In this document: piece after piece, positions 32,215-40,546 of the stretch | Layout of the letters: every line of letters starts with the position of its first letter | Position numbering within the stretch: position 1 is the stretch's first letter | Assembly (NCBI RefSeq): GCF_900186125.1 | Contig: NZ_FYBQ01000001.1 | Location: 62,001 to 126,000 of the forward strand | Source of the DNA: Listeria goaensis | GTDB lineage: Bacteria > Bacillota > Bacilli > Lactobacillales > Listeriaceae | Reading direction: 5' to 3' | DNA: 64,000 bases | Translations under genes and position numbers: made by a program | Notes under the pieces: generated by a model | Seen by the model: the letters and a program-made list of their open reading frames with translations, nothing else | Told to the model about the DNA's origin: nothing | The model's database searches: none

Positions 32215-33903
32215 ATGAATTTAAAACGAGTAGGTATCATTACACTTGCAACTGCTTTGGTTGCTCAAGCACCATTATATGTAAGCGCAGCAAAAGTAGG
32301 AGATTCTGAGAAAAAATCAGCAACATTAGAAAGTGATCAAACTTTATCTGCTACTAGTGATTTAACATTAACAGTCGGGGAACCTGTAACGAAAACTCTT
32401 CATGTTCAAGACCAAGCTTCAAGTAATAGTGAATGGGGAAGTTATGTTTCTGATGTGAAAGTGATTTTAACCGATATGGATGGAATTAATTATAAGGTAG
32501 TATACGGACCTAAAAGTGACGATGGGACTCATTATCAATATTTGGATGTAGTTCTTTCAGGGACTCCTACAAAAGCTGGTGCTGGGAGCTTTAGCCTAGA
32601 ATATTATGATGGTGCTGGTAACGGTGGAGTATATCCATATACGGTGAATACACAGTCGACGACAACGGTGGAATATGTTGATCAGAATGGTACAAAGATT
32701 GCAGATGATACTGTTCAAAAAGGTGATTTGAATACGGCATATACGACAGAAGCAAAAATAATCGACGGCTACACCTTAGATGAAACAAAACTTCCTAGCA
32801 ATCAAAATGGACAATTTGGTGAAACAAACCAAACTGTAACTTACACGTATACAAATAATCAAAATGCAGTAAATAAAGGAACAGTAGGTATTTCGTTTTA
32901 TTCTGTAGATGGTAAATGTAAAGAGTTAGTGTCATCACTCAACTTATCATATGCATATCCAGATGGCGTACCAACAGATACTGTGACATTTGGTGATTTA
33001 GCAAAAGATGCCACATATAATGATTTAAGATCAGGAACATTAGACTCTGAAATATTATGGAGTGATGTGCTTAGTAATATGGTTGCATATATGAGTGGAG
33101 ATATAGATGGAGCACAATTTGAAGCTGCTGTTGGGGCAAGTCCAGAAAAATTTGATTTAGATGGAATTGCTGCAAACTTCGAAGGATATGAATTTGATGA
33201 AGCCACTTATCAAGAAAATCTAAGTAAAATGGTTACTTTTGAACAAGATGGTGGTAATGTCAATTTACAAGTTCCATTTAAGAAAATAGCAGAAGTTCAA
33301 GCAGCAGCAGATGTGACCGTGAAATATGTGGACACAAAAGGAAATGAATTAGCACCAGCGGATACTTTAAGCGGAAATGTTGGCGCGGACTATACATCAG
33401 AAGCAAAAACAATTGCTGGTTGGTATTTAAAAGAAACACCTGCTAATGCAACAGGTACCTTCAGTGATAAAGCACAAACAGTCACTTATGTATATCAACA
33501 AATTGACAATTCTGTAAAAAGTGAAGTTACCATCAACTTTGTAGATAAAAATGGTAATAAAATTGCTCCTTCTGAAAAGATTTCCGGAGAACTTGGAACT
33601 CAGTATAAAGCTGTAGCGGAAGACATTCAAGGCTACAAACTGATTGCTCAAGATCCGGCTAATGCTTCTGGCGTATTCACAGAAGAACCACAAACAGTTA
33701 ACTTCGTTTACGAAAAAGATGGTGTACCAGCAACGAATAACGGAACTGGCAACGGTCATAACAACTTGAATCAAAAGCAAACTAGTAAAATGGAACTTCC
33801 AAAAACTGGAGATACAAGTAGTCCACTTCTTATCTTGTTTGGTGGAGCACTCGTACTGGGCGCATTTGGTTTGTTCTTTAGAAGAAAACAAACGCAACGT
33901 TAA
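32215..33903 (+). CDS. LPXTG cell-wall-anchored protein with MucBP domains
   Basis: A 562-residue surface protein. Signal peptide about 1-26 (ending YVSAA), an Ig-like region at about 45-145, one MucBP domain (about 147-218), a distinct central region (about 220-360) with acidic helices that I do not recognise, then two more MucBP domains (about 365-432 and 437-506). A linker rich in Asn and Gly leads to the sortase signal LPKTGD at about 528, a hydrophobic helix and RRKQTQR tail. MucBP domains are often tied to mucin or host glycan binding. RBS AAAAAGGAG. Composition differs from the flanking housekeeping genes. Confidence 0.88.
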   Translation: MNLKRVGIITLATALVAQAPLYVSAAKVGDSEKKSATLESDQTLSATSDLTLTVGEPVTKTLHVQDQASSNSEWGSYVSDVKVILTDMDGINYKVVYGPKSDDGTHYQYLDVVLSGTPTKAGAGSFSLEYYDGAGNGGVYPYTVNTQSTTTVEYVDQNGTKIADDTVQKGDLNTAYTTEAKIIDGYTLDETKLPSNQNGQFGETNQTVTYTYTNNQNAVNKGTVGISFYSVDGKCKELVSSLNLSYAYPDGVPTDTVTFGDLAKDATYNDLRSGTLDSEILWSDVLSNMVAYMSGDIDGAQFEAAVGASPEKFDLDGIAANFEGYEFDEATYQENLSKMVTFEQDGGNVNLQVPFKKIAEVQAAADVTVKYVDTKGNELAPADTLSGNVGADYTSEAKTIAGWYLKETPANATGTFSDKAQTVTYVYQQIDNSVKSEVTINFVDKNGNKIAPSEKISGELGTQYKAVAEDIQGYKLIAQDPANASGVFTEEPQTVNFVYEKDGVPATNNGTGNGHNNLNQKQTSKMELPKTGDTSSPLLILFGGALVLGAFGLFFRRKQTQR

Positions 33904-33929
33904 TTTTAATTGATATAGATTCAACTTTT

Positions 33930-34040
33930 CTTATAAGCAAGAACATTTATTATCATTTGTCTAACCCATTGAAATGGGACAAGATGAGGAATCCCCCCTT
34001 AAGTTGTGCTTTTTATTGCACAGCCTAAGGGGGGATTTTA
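33930..34040 (+). terminator. Structured 3' region with strong terminator after LPXTG gene
   Basis: AATCCCCCCTTA pairs with TAAGGGGGGATT, then an internal bulge and GTGC/GCAC under a loop, ending in TTTT. A smaller hairpin CCCATT/ATGGG lies just upstream (about 33966-33979). No T-run is present on the opposite strand, so it serves the plus strand only. A small RNA ending here is possible but unproven. Confidence 0.75.
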
Positions 34041-34177
34041 CATATTTTTTATGAGCGATGCACTATAAACCTTTCAGATAAGAATAATTTTAAAATTTAA
34101 TTTTGTTTTTTCCTAGATTCTACAGAGTTCTTAAAAATGCTGCTATTTCAAGAAATTTAGTACAAAAAGGATTGCTT

Positions 34178-35038
34178 TTACCTTGCCGGATTTGCCACAA
34201 CAGTTGGAAGAGGCAGGTCAATTCCGCCAGCCACAAGTGCGGCCCGAATTTCTTTCAATAAATCGCGTTTTACATTGAATTGTTCACCGTTCACAGCTTT
34301 TCCAACAACACGAATAATCATGTTTGTTCCGTCTGAATTTTCCACGCCAAGCACAACCGGTGTTTCCACGATGTTTTTATTGTGCTCTTTCATTTCTGTA
34401 CAAACTTGACCAATAATCTGCATCGCTTTTTCCGTATCGGCGGTTGGACTAATCGCCACATCAACAAGCACACGCATATTTCCGCGCGAATGGTTACTCA
34501 CGACCATAATTTGGCGGTTTGGAATAAAGTGTAGCGTCCCGTCGAAATCGCGCACTTGCGTCGTTCTGAGCCCCAAGTTTTCCACAATCCCATTCACAGC
34601 ATCAAGCGTAATATTATCACCAACATCAAGCTGACGTTCAAGCAAAATAAAGAATCCAGTCACTACATCGCTAACAAGCCCCTGTGCCCCAAAGGCAATC
34701 GCTAAACTTAGCACCCCGGCACCCGCAATAATTGCCGTCACGTCCATGAAATTTTGCAAAATCAAAATCGCAAAGGTGAAAAATAAAACGTAGCTGTAAA
34801 CATTAAAAGTCAAGCCTTCAAGCGTGTCTGCCCGACCAGGCGAAACCGCTTGATTGGCGCGATATTTTTTGAAAAAACTTTTAATGATTTTCCGACCGAC
34901 ATAATTTAATACAAAATATAATACAATTAATAGGGCAACGCGTATCCCAATGGAAATAACATTCCCCCAGAAAGCATCCCAATCAATTGTGCTTAACCAT
35001 TTTGAAAACTGATTCACGATATGTGTCACGTCCTTCAT
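34178..35038 (-). CDS. Small-conductance mechanosensitive channel (MscS family)
   Basis: A 286-residue membrane protein with an N-terminal helix at about 25-45, further helices at 75-90 and 100-125, then the MscS pore helix and beta domain. The pore segment is SLAIAFGAQGLVSDVVTGFFILLE, followed by GDNITLDAVNGIVENLGLRTT and IPNRQI. It opens under membrane tension to release solutes in osmotic downshock. The start is uncertain: ATG 35038 has no good ribosome site, and GTG 35017 is an alternative behind AAGGA. Confidence 0.9.
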   Translation of the reverse strand: MKDVTHIVNQFSKWLSTIDWDAFWGNVISIGIRVALLIVLYFVLNYVGRKIIKSFFKKYRANQAVSPGRADTLEGLTFNVYSYVLFFTFAILILQNFMDVTAIIAGAGVLSLAIAFGAQGLVSDVVTGFFILLERQLDVGDNITLDAVNGIVENLGLRTTQVRDFDGTLHFIPNRQIMVVSNHSRGNMRVLVDVAISPTADTEKAMQIIGQVCTEMKEHNKNIVETPVVLGVENSDGTNMIIRVVGKAVNGEQFNVKRDLLKEIRAALVAGGIDLPLPTVVANPAR

Positions 35039-35110
35039 TCTAAATTCTAGTCCATTGTATCAAACGAAGCGCTATCCAGCAACGGAACACATTAAGTGTG
35101 AAAAAAAAGG

Positions 35111-35139
35111 TTGCATTTTTTTGTTTTAAAGAGTAAGAT
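35111..35139 (+). promoter_or_regulatory. SigA-type promoter for PTS operon
   Basis: TTGCAT (35111-35116) and TAAGAT (35134-35139) with a 17-base spacer. Transcription would start about 20 bases before the RAT. Confidence 0.65.
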
Positions 35140-35166
35140 AGATTTGAAAAAGTTATTAAATATGCT

Positions 35167-35246
35167 TTCATGTTACTGTCACGAACAGGCATGGAGAGGT
35201 GAAGCTGGTTTTACTGCCGAGTTTTTGCACCCTCCGTGCCTTTTTT
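35167..35246 (+). promoter_or_regulatory. RAT antiterminator overlapping an intrinsic terminator
   Basis: The 30-base element at 35167-35196 carries GTTACTG and CAGGCA, as in GlcT/LicT RAT elements. Its right half is also the left arm of a terminator (35188-35201 with 35228-35240, 13 bp with one bulged A) followed by six Ts. The two folds exclude each other. Binding by the BglG-family protein encoded downstream would allow readthrough into the PTS genes. Confidence 0.88.
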
Positions 35247-35294
35247 ATGTCTATTACCAATTGGAAAAGAAAGCATGCTTAGGAGGAATGGATA

Positions 35295-35786
35295 ATGTTT
35301 AAAAAAATGTTCAAAAAAGAGAAAGACGAAACGATTTTTGCACATGCAACAGGAACTTTTGTCGCTCTTAACGAAGTACCAGATCCAGTGTTTAGCCAAA
35401 AAATGATGGGTGAAGGTATTGCCATTAAACCAACTGATGGCACGATTGTAGCACCTGCTGATGGAGAAATTATTCAGCTTGCTGACACAAAACATGCTTT
35501 TGGAATTCGCACAGAACTTGGTCAAGAAATTCTTGTTCACATCGGTCTTGAAACGGTTGCTTTAAAAGGCGAAGGTTTTGAAGTGCTCACGCAAATGGGT
35601 GCAAAAGTGAAAAAAGGCGACGCGCTCATTAAAGCCGATTTAGATTTCATTGAGAAAAATGCGAGCAGTACAATCATTCCAATGGTTGTGACAAACAGTG
35701 CAGAAGATAAATTTGATTTCGACTGGAAAGCTGTAACCAACACAATTGCTGGCGAAACAGAAGTGTTTGTTTCAAAATTAAAATAA
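35295..35786 (+). CDS. PTS EIIA component, glucose family (Crr-like)
   Basis: A 163-residue cytoplasmic phosphocarrier that takes phosphate from HPr and passes it to EIIB. The phospho-His segment is ILVHIGLETVALKGEGF, with a second conserved His in TKHAFGIRTE. GAVLPLSEVPDPVF-like segment near the N-terminus (VALNEVPDPVFSQKMMGEG) is typical. AGGAGGAAT site. It is the first gene after the RAT switch and probably serves the EIICB two genes downstream. Confidence 0.9.
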   Translation: MFKKMFKKEKDETIFAHATGTFVALNEVPDPVFSQKMMGEGIAIKPTDGTIVAPADGEIIQLADTKHAFGIRTELGQEILVHIGLETVALKGEGFEVLTQMGAKVKKGDALIKADLDFIEKNASSTIIPMVVTNSAEDKFDFDWKAVTNTIAGETEVFVSKLK

Positions 35787-35847
35787 GTTTTGAGTGAGGG
35801 AGTTACGGCTCCCTTGCTTAAAAATTGCGATAAGAGGGGGAGCCAAC

Positions 35848-36678
35848 ATGAAGATTATTCGGATATTAAATAATAATGCGGTGGTCGTTCGTGATGGTGA
35901 CCAAGAAAAAGTCGCAATTGGTGGTGGCATCGCGTTTAATAAAAAACGCAATGATATTATCTCGCCAAGTAAAATTGAAAAAATGTTTGTCATGCAAGAA
36001 GAAGCGGAACATTTTCAAGAACTATTAAATCGTATCAACGAAGAATATTTTGCTATCTCTGAAGAAATTATTTCATATGCAGAAGCCACTTTAGGCGGAA
36101 AGCTAAGCGAGCACATTCATATCGCGTTAACAGACCATCTTGCCTTTTCCATTGAAAGAATAAAAGAAGGCATTATTTTGCAAAATAAACTTTTGAATGA
36201 AATTAAAGTATTATATGAAGCAGAATTTAAGATAGGTTTATGGGCGATTAATCATGTGAAAGAACGCTTTGGTCTTGATATGCCAATTGATGAGGCGGCT
36301 TATATTGCACTGCACATTCATACCGCAAAAATAGGCTCAGGCGACATTCATGAAAGTGTACGCCAAGCCACAATTATTTCTAGCATGGTTGAAACGATTA
36401 CGACAGAACTTAACGTCTCCCTTTCAGGCCAAGATATTGCCTATGAGCGACTTATCACACATCTTCGTTTTGTTTTAAACCGTGTAGAGAAAAAAGAATT
36501 ACATACGATGGACGATGAAATGCTAAACATGATTAAGTCCAAATTTGAATTTAGTTTTAATACCGCGAAGAAGGTTGCACTTCTCTTGCAAAGAGATTAC
36601 AAAAAAGCCTTGCCTGATGCGGAATTAGGATATATTGCCCTTCACATTGAAAGACTTAGGAGTTTTTGGGGAAATTAA
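35848..36678 (+). CDS. BglG-family transcription antiterminator (GlcT/LicT type)
   Basis: A 276-residue RNA-binding regulator. The N-terminal CAT domain (residues 1-55, KIIRILNNNAVVVRDGDQE) binds the RAT. PRD1 is at about 65-170 and PRD2 at about 175-275, with likely phospho-His in DHLAFSIER, ALHIHTAK, THLRFVLNR and ALHIERL. Such proteins are switched by PTS phosphorylation. ATG 35848 follows AAGAGGGGGAG. Upstream in-frame codons are not needed. Inside the operon it would control itself through the RAT at 35167. Confidence 0.9.
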   Translation: MKIIRILNNNAVVVRDGDQEKVAIGGGIAFNKKRNDIISPSKIEKMFVMQEEAEHFQELLNRINEEYFAISEEIISYAEATLGGKLSEHIHIALTDHLAFSIERIKEGIILQNKLLNEIKVLYEAEFKIGLWAINHVKERFGLDMPIDEAAYIALHIHTAKIGSGDIHESVRQATIISSMVETITTELNVSLSGQDIAYERLITHLRFVLNRVEKKELHTMDDEMLNMIKSKFEFSFNTAKKVALLLQRDYKKALPDAELGYIALHIERLRSFWGN

Positions 36679-36699
36679 ACTTATTTAGGAGGAATAAAG

Positions 36700-37173
36700 A
36701 TGGATGTATTAAAAAGATTCGCGATTGGCGCTGTGTACCCAATTGTTGCCCTTATTATTATGGGTATTTTCTGGGTAGCGAGCCAAACTGGAATGGACGC
36801 AATGAAATCCATTTATGATGGTCTTGTGCTCATGTTCCCATTAATTGTTTCGATGGGTATCGCAATCGGAATGTCGAAAGATCAAAGCGGAGCAGCAGCC
36901 CTTGCAGGTGCTGTCGGTTGGTTAGTTTACGGAGCCGTTATTGTATCGCTAAACTATCCAAAAGATGGAGTCTTTACAACAACGGAATTTTCAGCGAATT
37001 TCAACTTCTTCAGTGGAATTTACATGGGAATAACAGCAGGCGTTTTATACAATAAATTTTATAATATTCGTTTGCCAGAATGGCTCGCCTTTTTCGGTGG
37101 ACGTCGTTTTGTTCCGATTATAACATCTGTTGTAGCCTTATTCATTGGCGCATTCGTTGCGGCAATATTCTAA
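36700..37173 (+). CDS. Half-length PTS EIIC protein (N-terminal part only)
   Basis: A 157-residue membrane protein matching the first five helices of glucose/GlcNAc-family EIIC (about 9-30, 43-59, 66-84, 105-120, 137-157). Signatures are IAIGMSKDQSGAAALAGAVG and LPEWLAFFGGRRFVPI. It stops right after helix 5, with neither the second half of EIIC nor an EIIB domain. It has its own strong AGGAGG site and a stop 32 bases before the full EIICB gene, so it is probably translated. It could be a relic of a duplicated permease or a deliberate half-transporter. Confidence 0.75.
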   Translation: MDVLKRFAIGAVYPIVALIIMGIFWVASQTGMDAMKSIYDGLVLMFPLIVSMGIAIGMSKDQSGAAALAGAVGWLVYGAVIVSLNYPKDGVFTTTEFSANFNFFSGIYMGITAGVLYNKFYNIRLPEWLAFFGGRRFVPIITSVVALFIGAFVAAIF

Positions 37174-37205
37174 ACATATCGAAAAAATGAAATGGAGGAA
37201 ATGAA

Positions 37206-38657
37206 ATGTTAGGTGGATTGCAAAAAATCGGAAAAGCGCTCATGCTGCCAATTGCCGTATTGCCAGCAGCAGGCCTTTTAAACCGACTAGGAGCAGATGA
37301 TGTATTCAATGTACCATTCATCCACTCAGGGGGAGCAGCACTATTCACGTTCTTATCTTTACTATTTGCCATCGGGATTTCCATCGGTCTATCTCGTGAT
37401 AATAGCGGAGCAGCCGGCTTAAATGGCGCGCTCGTATTCTTTATTTTAAACTTTGGTGTTATCGGTGTAAATGAAAGCATCAACATGGGCGTTTTTGCTG
37501 GTTTCATCGCCGGATTAACCGCACCAATTTTGTACAATTACTTATATGATAAAAAGTTTTTTGGAAATCAAAATTTTGTTGATGGTCGCCACGTAGCGAT
37601 TCTCGTAAATGCAATTGCAGCACTTGCTTTAGTTGCTCTATTTGGTTGGGCTTGGCCAACGATTCAAGATGGTCTTGACGCTGTTAACGGCTGGATTACA
37701 AGCGCTGGTGCATTTGGTGCGGGAGTATTTGGCGTACTGAACCGCGCATTAATTCCAACTGGGCTCCATCACGTTTTAAACACATATTTATGGTTTGGTT
37801 ACGGTGACTTTATTGATGCCGCAGGCCAAATGGTACACGGGGATATTAACCGCTTCTTCGCAGGCGATCCAACAGCTGGAACGTTCCAAGTAGGTTTCTT
37901 CCCAATCATGATGTTCGGTCTTCCAGGCGCTGCGCTTGCGATGTACCTCACTTCGAAAAAGAAAAACCGCAAAGAAGTCGGCGGGATGATGTTCTCGCTT
38001 GCTTTCACCGCGTTTCTAACTGGGATTACCGAGCCAATCGAGTTCACGTTCATGTTCATCGCACCGTTCCTATACGGAATTCACGCTATTTTAACGGGTG
38101 TGTCGATGTTTATTACAAACCTTCTCGGAATAAAACTTGGTTTCACATTTAGCGCCGGGGCAATCGATTTCGCCTTAAACTTTACGAAGGGCCATAATGC
38201 ATGGCAGCTCATCCCAATTGGGCTCATCTTCACACTCATTTATTTCGTCCTCTTCTATTTCGTCATCAAGAAATTCAATTTGAAGACGCCAGGACGTGAA
38301 GATGAAACGGAAGAAGAATTAGCAGCAGAAATGCCAAATGCAAGCGTTCAAACGGCCGCAGCAGCAGTCGGTTCTACGGAAGCAGAAATGCCAGTTGGCG
38401 GTAAAGTCGATAAATACGAAGAAATGGCACGTGGCTACTTAGGCGGCCTAGGCGGACCAGACAATCTCGTGAAAGTTGACAACTGTACAACTCGTTTACG
38501 TTTACAAGTGAAAGATTCGGATTTACTCAACGAACCAGCGCTTAAAAAATCAGGCGCCCGCGGTGTCGTTAAACTTAATAAAGAAAATGTTCAAATTATC
38601 GTCGGCGCAGACGTTGAATTCGTCGCAGATAAATTGCATGACATTACTGGGAAATAA
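37206..38657 (+). CDS. PTS EIICB permease, glucose/N-acetylglucosamine family
   Basis: A 483-residue sugar permease. The EIIC domain (about 1-365) has ALMLPIAVLPAAGLLNRLG, IGLSRDNSGAAGLNGA, GLHHVLNTYLWFGYG and the ITEPIEF motif. A Glu/Ala-rich linker (about 370-400) leads to the EIIB domain with the phospho-Cys segment VDNCTTRLRLQVKD. There is no EIIA on this chain. The EIIA gene at the head of the operon supplies it. Sugar is inferred as glucose or GlcNAc from the family and RAT type. Confidence 0.9.
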   Translation: MLGGLQKIGKALMLPIAVLPAAGLLNRLGADDVFNVPFIHSGGAALFTFLSLLFAIGISIGLSRDNSGAAGLNGALVFFILNFGVIGVNESINMGVFAGFIAGLTAPILYNYLYDKKFFGNQNFVDGRHVAILVNAIAALALVALFGWAWPTIQDGLDAVNGWITSAGAFGAGVFGVLNRALIPTGLHHVLNTYLWFGYGDFIDAAGQMVHGDINRFFAGDPTAGTFQVGFFPIMMFGLPGAALAMYLTSKKKNRKEVGGMMFSLAFTAFLTGITEPIEFTFMFIAPFLYGIHAILTGVSMFITNLLGIKLGFTFSAGAIDFALNFTKGHNAWQLIPIGLIFTLIYFVLFYFVIKKFNLKTPGREDETEEELAAEMPNASVQTAAAAVGSTEAEMPVGGKVDKYEEMARGYLGGLGGPDNLVKVDNCTTRLRLQVKDSDLLNEPALKKSGARGVVKLNKENVQIIVGADVEFVADKLHDITGK

Positions 38658-38660
38658 TCT

Positions 38661-38693
38661 AAAGAGCGAGAATTAATTCTCGCTCTTTTTTAC
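38661..38693 (+). terminator. Terminator of PTS operon
   Basis: A 14-bp perfect palindromic stem AAAGAGCGAGAATT without a separate loop sequence, then a T-run. Confidence 0.88.
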
Positions 38694-38746
38694 TTGAAAA
38701 GCCTAATCAAATTGGCGATAATGAAGAAAGAATGGAGTGGATAAAT

Positions 38747-39442
38747 TTGTTAGAAGTCATTGTTCAAAATGCCGAAGATGCAAAACGCGCGGAACAGTTT
38801 GGCGCTGACCGAATGGAAGTTGTTTCGGCGATTAGTGAAGGCGGACTCACACCAAGTTACGGAGCCATTTCTGAAATTGTTAAAAATTCGAAGTTAGAAG
38901 CGATGATGATGATTCGGCCACACAGTTTTTCTTTTACATATGATGATGCAGACATTCGCGCCATGAAACGCGATATCGAAGTCGCAAAAGAAGTGGGCAC
39001 AACAGGAATTGTATTCGGTGCTTTAACCAAAGAAGGGAAGATTGATACGGCATTACTTGAAAAAGTGATTAGCTGGAAAGGTGACTTAAAACTTACTTTT
39101 CACCGGGCGCTAGAGGACGCGTCTGACATCGAGGAAGCCTATCATGTGCTCCGCGGATACGGCGAAGAGATTGACCAAATTTTGACGTCTGGAGGCACAA
39201 ATAGCGCGCTTGATTCGATTCCACGCCTGAAAAGATGGATAGCAGATAGTAAAAATGCACCGAATTCATTCCGCATACTTGTCGGAAGCGGCGTATCGAG
39301 TGAAAATATTGCACAATTTCAGGAAGCTTTGAACCATACGGATTATCACGTTGGAAGCGGTGCCCGAAAAGACAGTAGTTTCGCAAATTCCCTCGACAAA
39401 GAAAAAATCACAAAATTACAACAAGCCATTCATTCCCTCTAA
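38747..39442 (+). CDS. cutC: Copper homeostasis protein CutC family
   Basis: A 231-residue TIM-barrel protein of the CutC family, historically linked to copper tolerance though its direct role is unsettled. Signatures are GADRMEVVSAISEGGLTPSYG, MIRPHSFSFTY, GALTKEGKID, TFHRALEDA and ILTSGG. TTG 38747 is chosen, six bases after GGAGTGG. An upstream ATG at 38732 overlaps that site. It stands between two terminators, so it is probably a single-gene transcript. Confidence 0.87.
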   Translation: MLEVIVQNAEDAKRAEQFGADRMEVVSAISEGGLTPSYGAISEIVKNSKLEAMMMIRPHSFSFTYDDADIRAMKRDIEVAKEVGTTGIVFGALTKEGKIDTALLEKVISWKGDLKLTFHRALEDASDIEEAYHVLRGYGEEIDQILTSGGTNSALDSIPRLKRWIADSKNAPNSFRILVGSGVSSENIAQFQEALNHTDYHVGSGARKDSSFANSLDKEKITKLQQAIHSL

Positions 39443-39468
39443 ATGTAAGCCAAATAAAATATGCTCTG

Positions 39469-39495
39469 AAAAGCCGCCAATTTTGGTGGCTTTTT
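39469..39495 (+). terminator. Terminator after cutC
   Basis: An 11-bp stem AAAAGCCGCCA/TGGTGGCTTTT with one G-T pair, four-base loop, T-run. Confidence 0.82.
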
Positions 39496-39562
39496 AGCTA
39501 TCTAATTCGCGCAAGATAAGCTATAATAGACCAAGGAATATACGGAAAAGGTGGCAAAAATT

Positions 39563-40441
39563 GTGCAAAATTTAATTGGCAAAAGCCAAATGATGACAGT
39601 GAAAGAAGTTAAACAAGACGGTTTTCTTTTAGAAAAAGAAGGCGAACTCGTTTTATTAAAAAAAGGAAATAGCCAAAACCTAGACCTCGCGGTAGGCGAC
39701 GACATTCAGGTTTTTGTTTACATCGATTATGACCACGAAGTTACGGCAACCACGACAATACCAAAAGTCCAAGTGGGGCATTACGGCTTTGGAACCATCA
39801 CAAATGTTCGAAAAGATTTAGGCGTTTTCGTCGATATCGGCATCGAAAAAGATATCGTCGTTTCCATGGACGACATGCCCGCACTTACGCACCTCTGGCC
39901 GAAAAAAGGCGACCGCTTAATGCTCTCTCTTCGGGTGGATGAAAAGCATCGGATTTGGGGCGAGCTTGGTTCGGAAACCGAATATAAAGCCATTTCAAGA
40001 CGTGCAAAAGAAGATATGTTCAACCAAAATGTATCCGGTACGGTCTATAAGCTCCTAAAAATCAGTTCATTTGTGCTGACGGACAACTATGCAATCGGCT
40101 TCATTCACGAAAGCGAACGCACGAGCGAACCACGACTTGGTGAATACGTAAAGGCGCGCGTCATTGCCGTAAAACCAGATGGCACGTTAAATCTTTCCTT
40201 GCGCGGCCGGGTCCATGAAGTGCTCAGTGACGACGCCGAAATGATTTTGACCTATTTAAACAGTGTCGGCGGCGAAATGCCATTTGGCGATAAATCAGAT
40301 CCCGACGCCATTCGCGCTAAATTCGGCATCAGCAAAGCCCAGTTCAAACGCGCAATCGGCACACTAATGAAAGCACGCAAAGTCACACAAGAAGACGGAC
40401 TCACAACGAAATTAAATACAGCACCGCCTGAATCCGACTAA
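39563..40441 (+). CDS. cvfB: CvfB-type S1 RNA-binding protein
   Basis: A 292-residue protein of the CvfB/YitL family, with three S1-like domains (about 5-65, 66-130, 145-215) and a C-terminal winged-helix (about 225-290). Seen segments are GHYGFGTITNVRKDLGVFVDIGIEKDIVVS split over two strands, GFIHESERT and LNLSLRGR. In staphylococci CvfB binds RNA and affects virulence factors. The start is GTG 39563 placed eight bases after AAAAGGTGG. GTG 39551 overlaps that site. Confidence 0.85.
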   Translation: MQNLIGKSQMMTVKEVKQDGFLLEKEGELVLLKKGNSQNLDLAVGDDIQVFVYIDYDHEVTATTTIPKVQVGHYGFGTITNVRKDLGVFVDIGIEKDIVVSMDDMPALTHLWPKKGDRLMLSLRVDEKHRIWGELGSETEYKAISRRAKEDMFNQNVSGTVYKLLKISSFVLTDNYAIGFIHESERTSEPRLGEYVKARVIAVKPDGTLNLSLRGRVHEVLSDDAEMILTYLNSVGGEMPFGDKSDPDAIRAKFGISKAQFKRAIGTLMKARKVTQEDGLTTKLNTAPPESD

Positions 40442-40471
40442 AGTTGTAGACACGCTTACAGCTATAGCGGT

Positions 40472-40500
40472 TTGTCCCATTAAGCGGAGTTTTCTATAAT
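40472..40500 (+). promoter_or_regulatory. SigA-type promoter of liaFSR
   Basis: TTGTCC (40472-40477) and TATAAT (40495-40500) with a 17-base spacer, 46 bases before liaF. Confidence 0.7.
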
Positions 40501-40546
40501 GAACCTATTAACGGCTTGATTTAGACAAAAAAAGGAGGTGTTCGTC

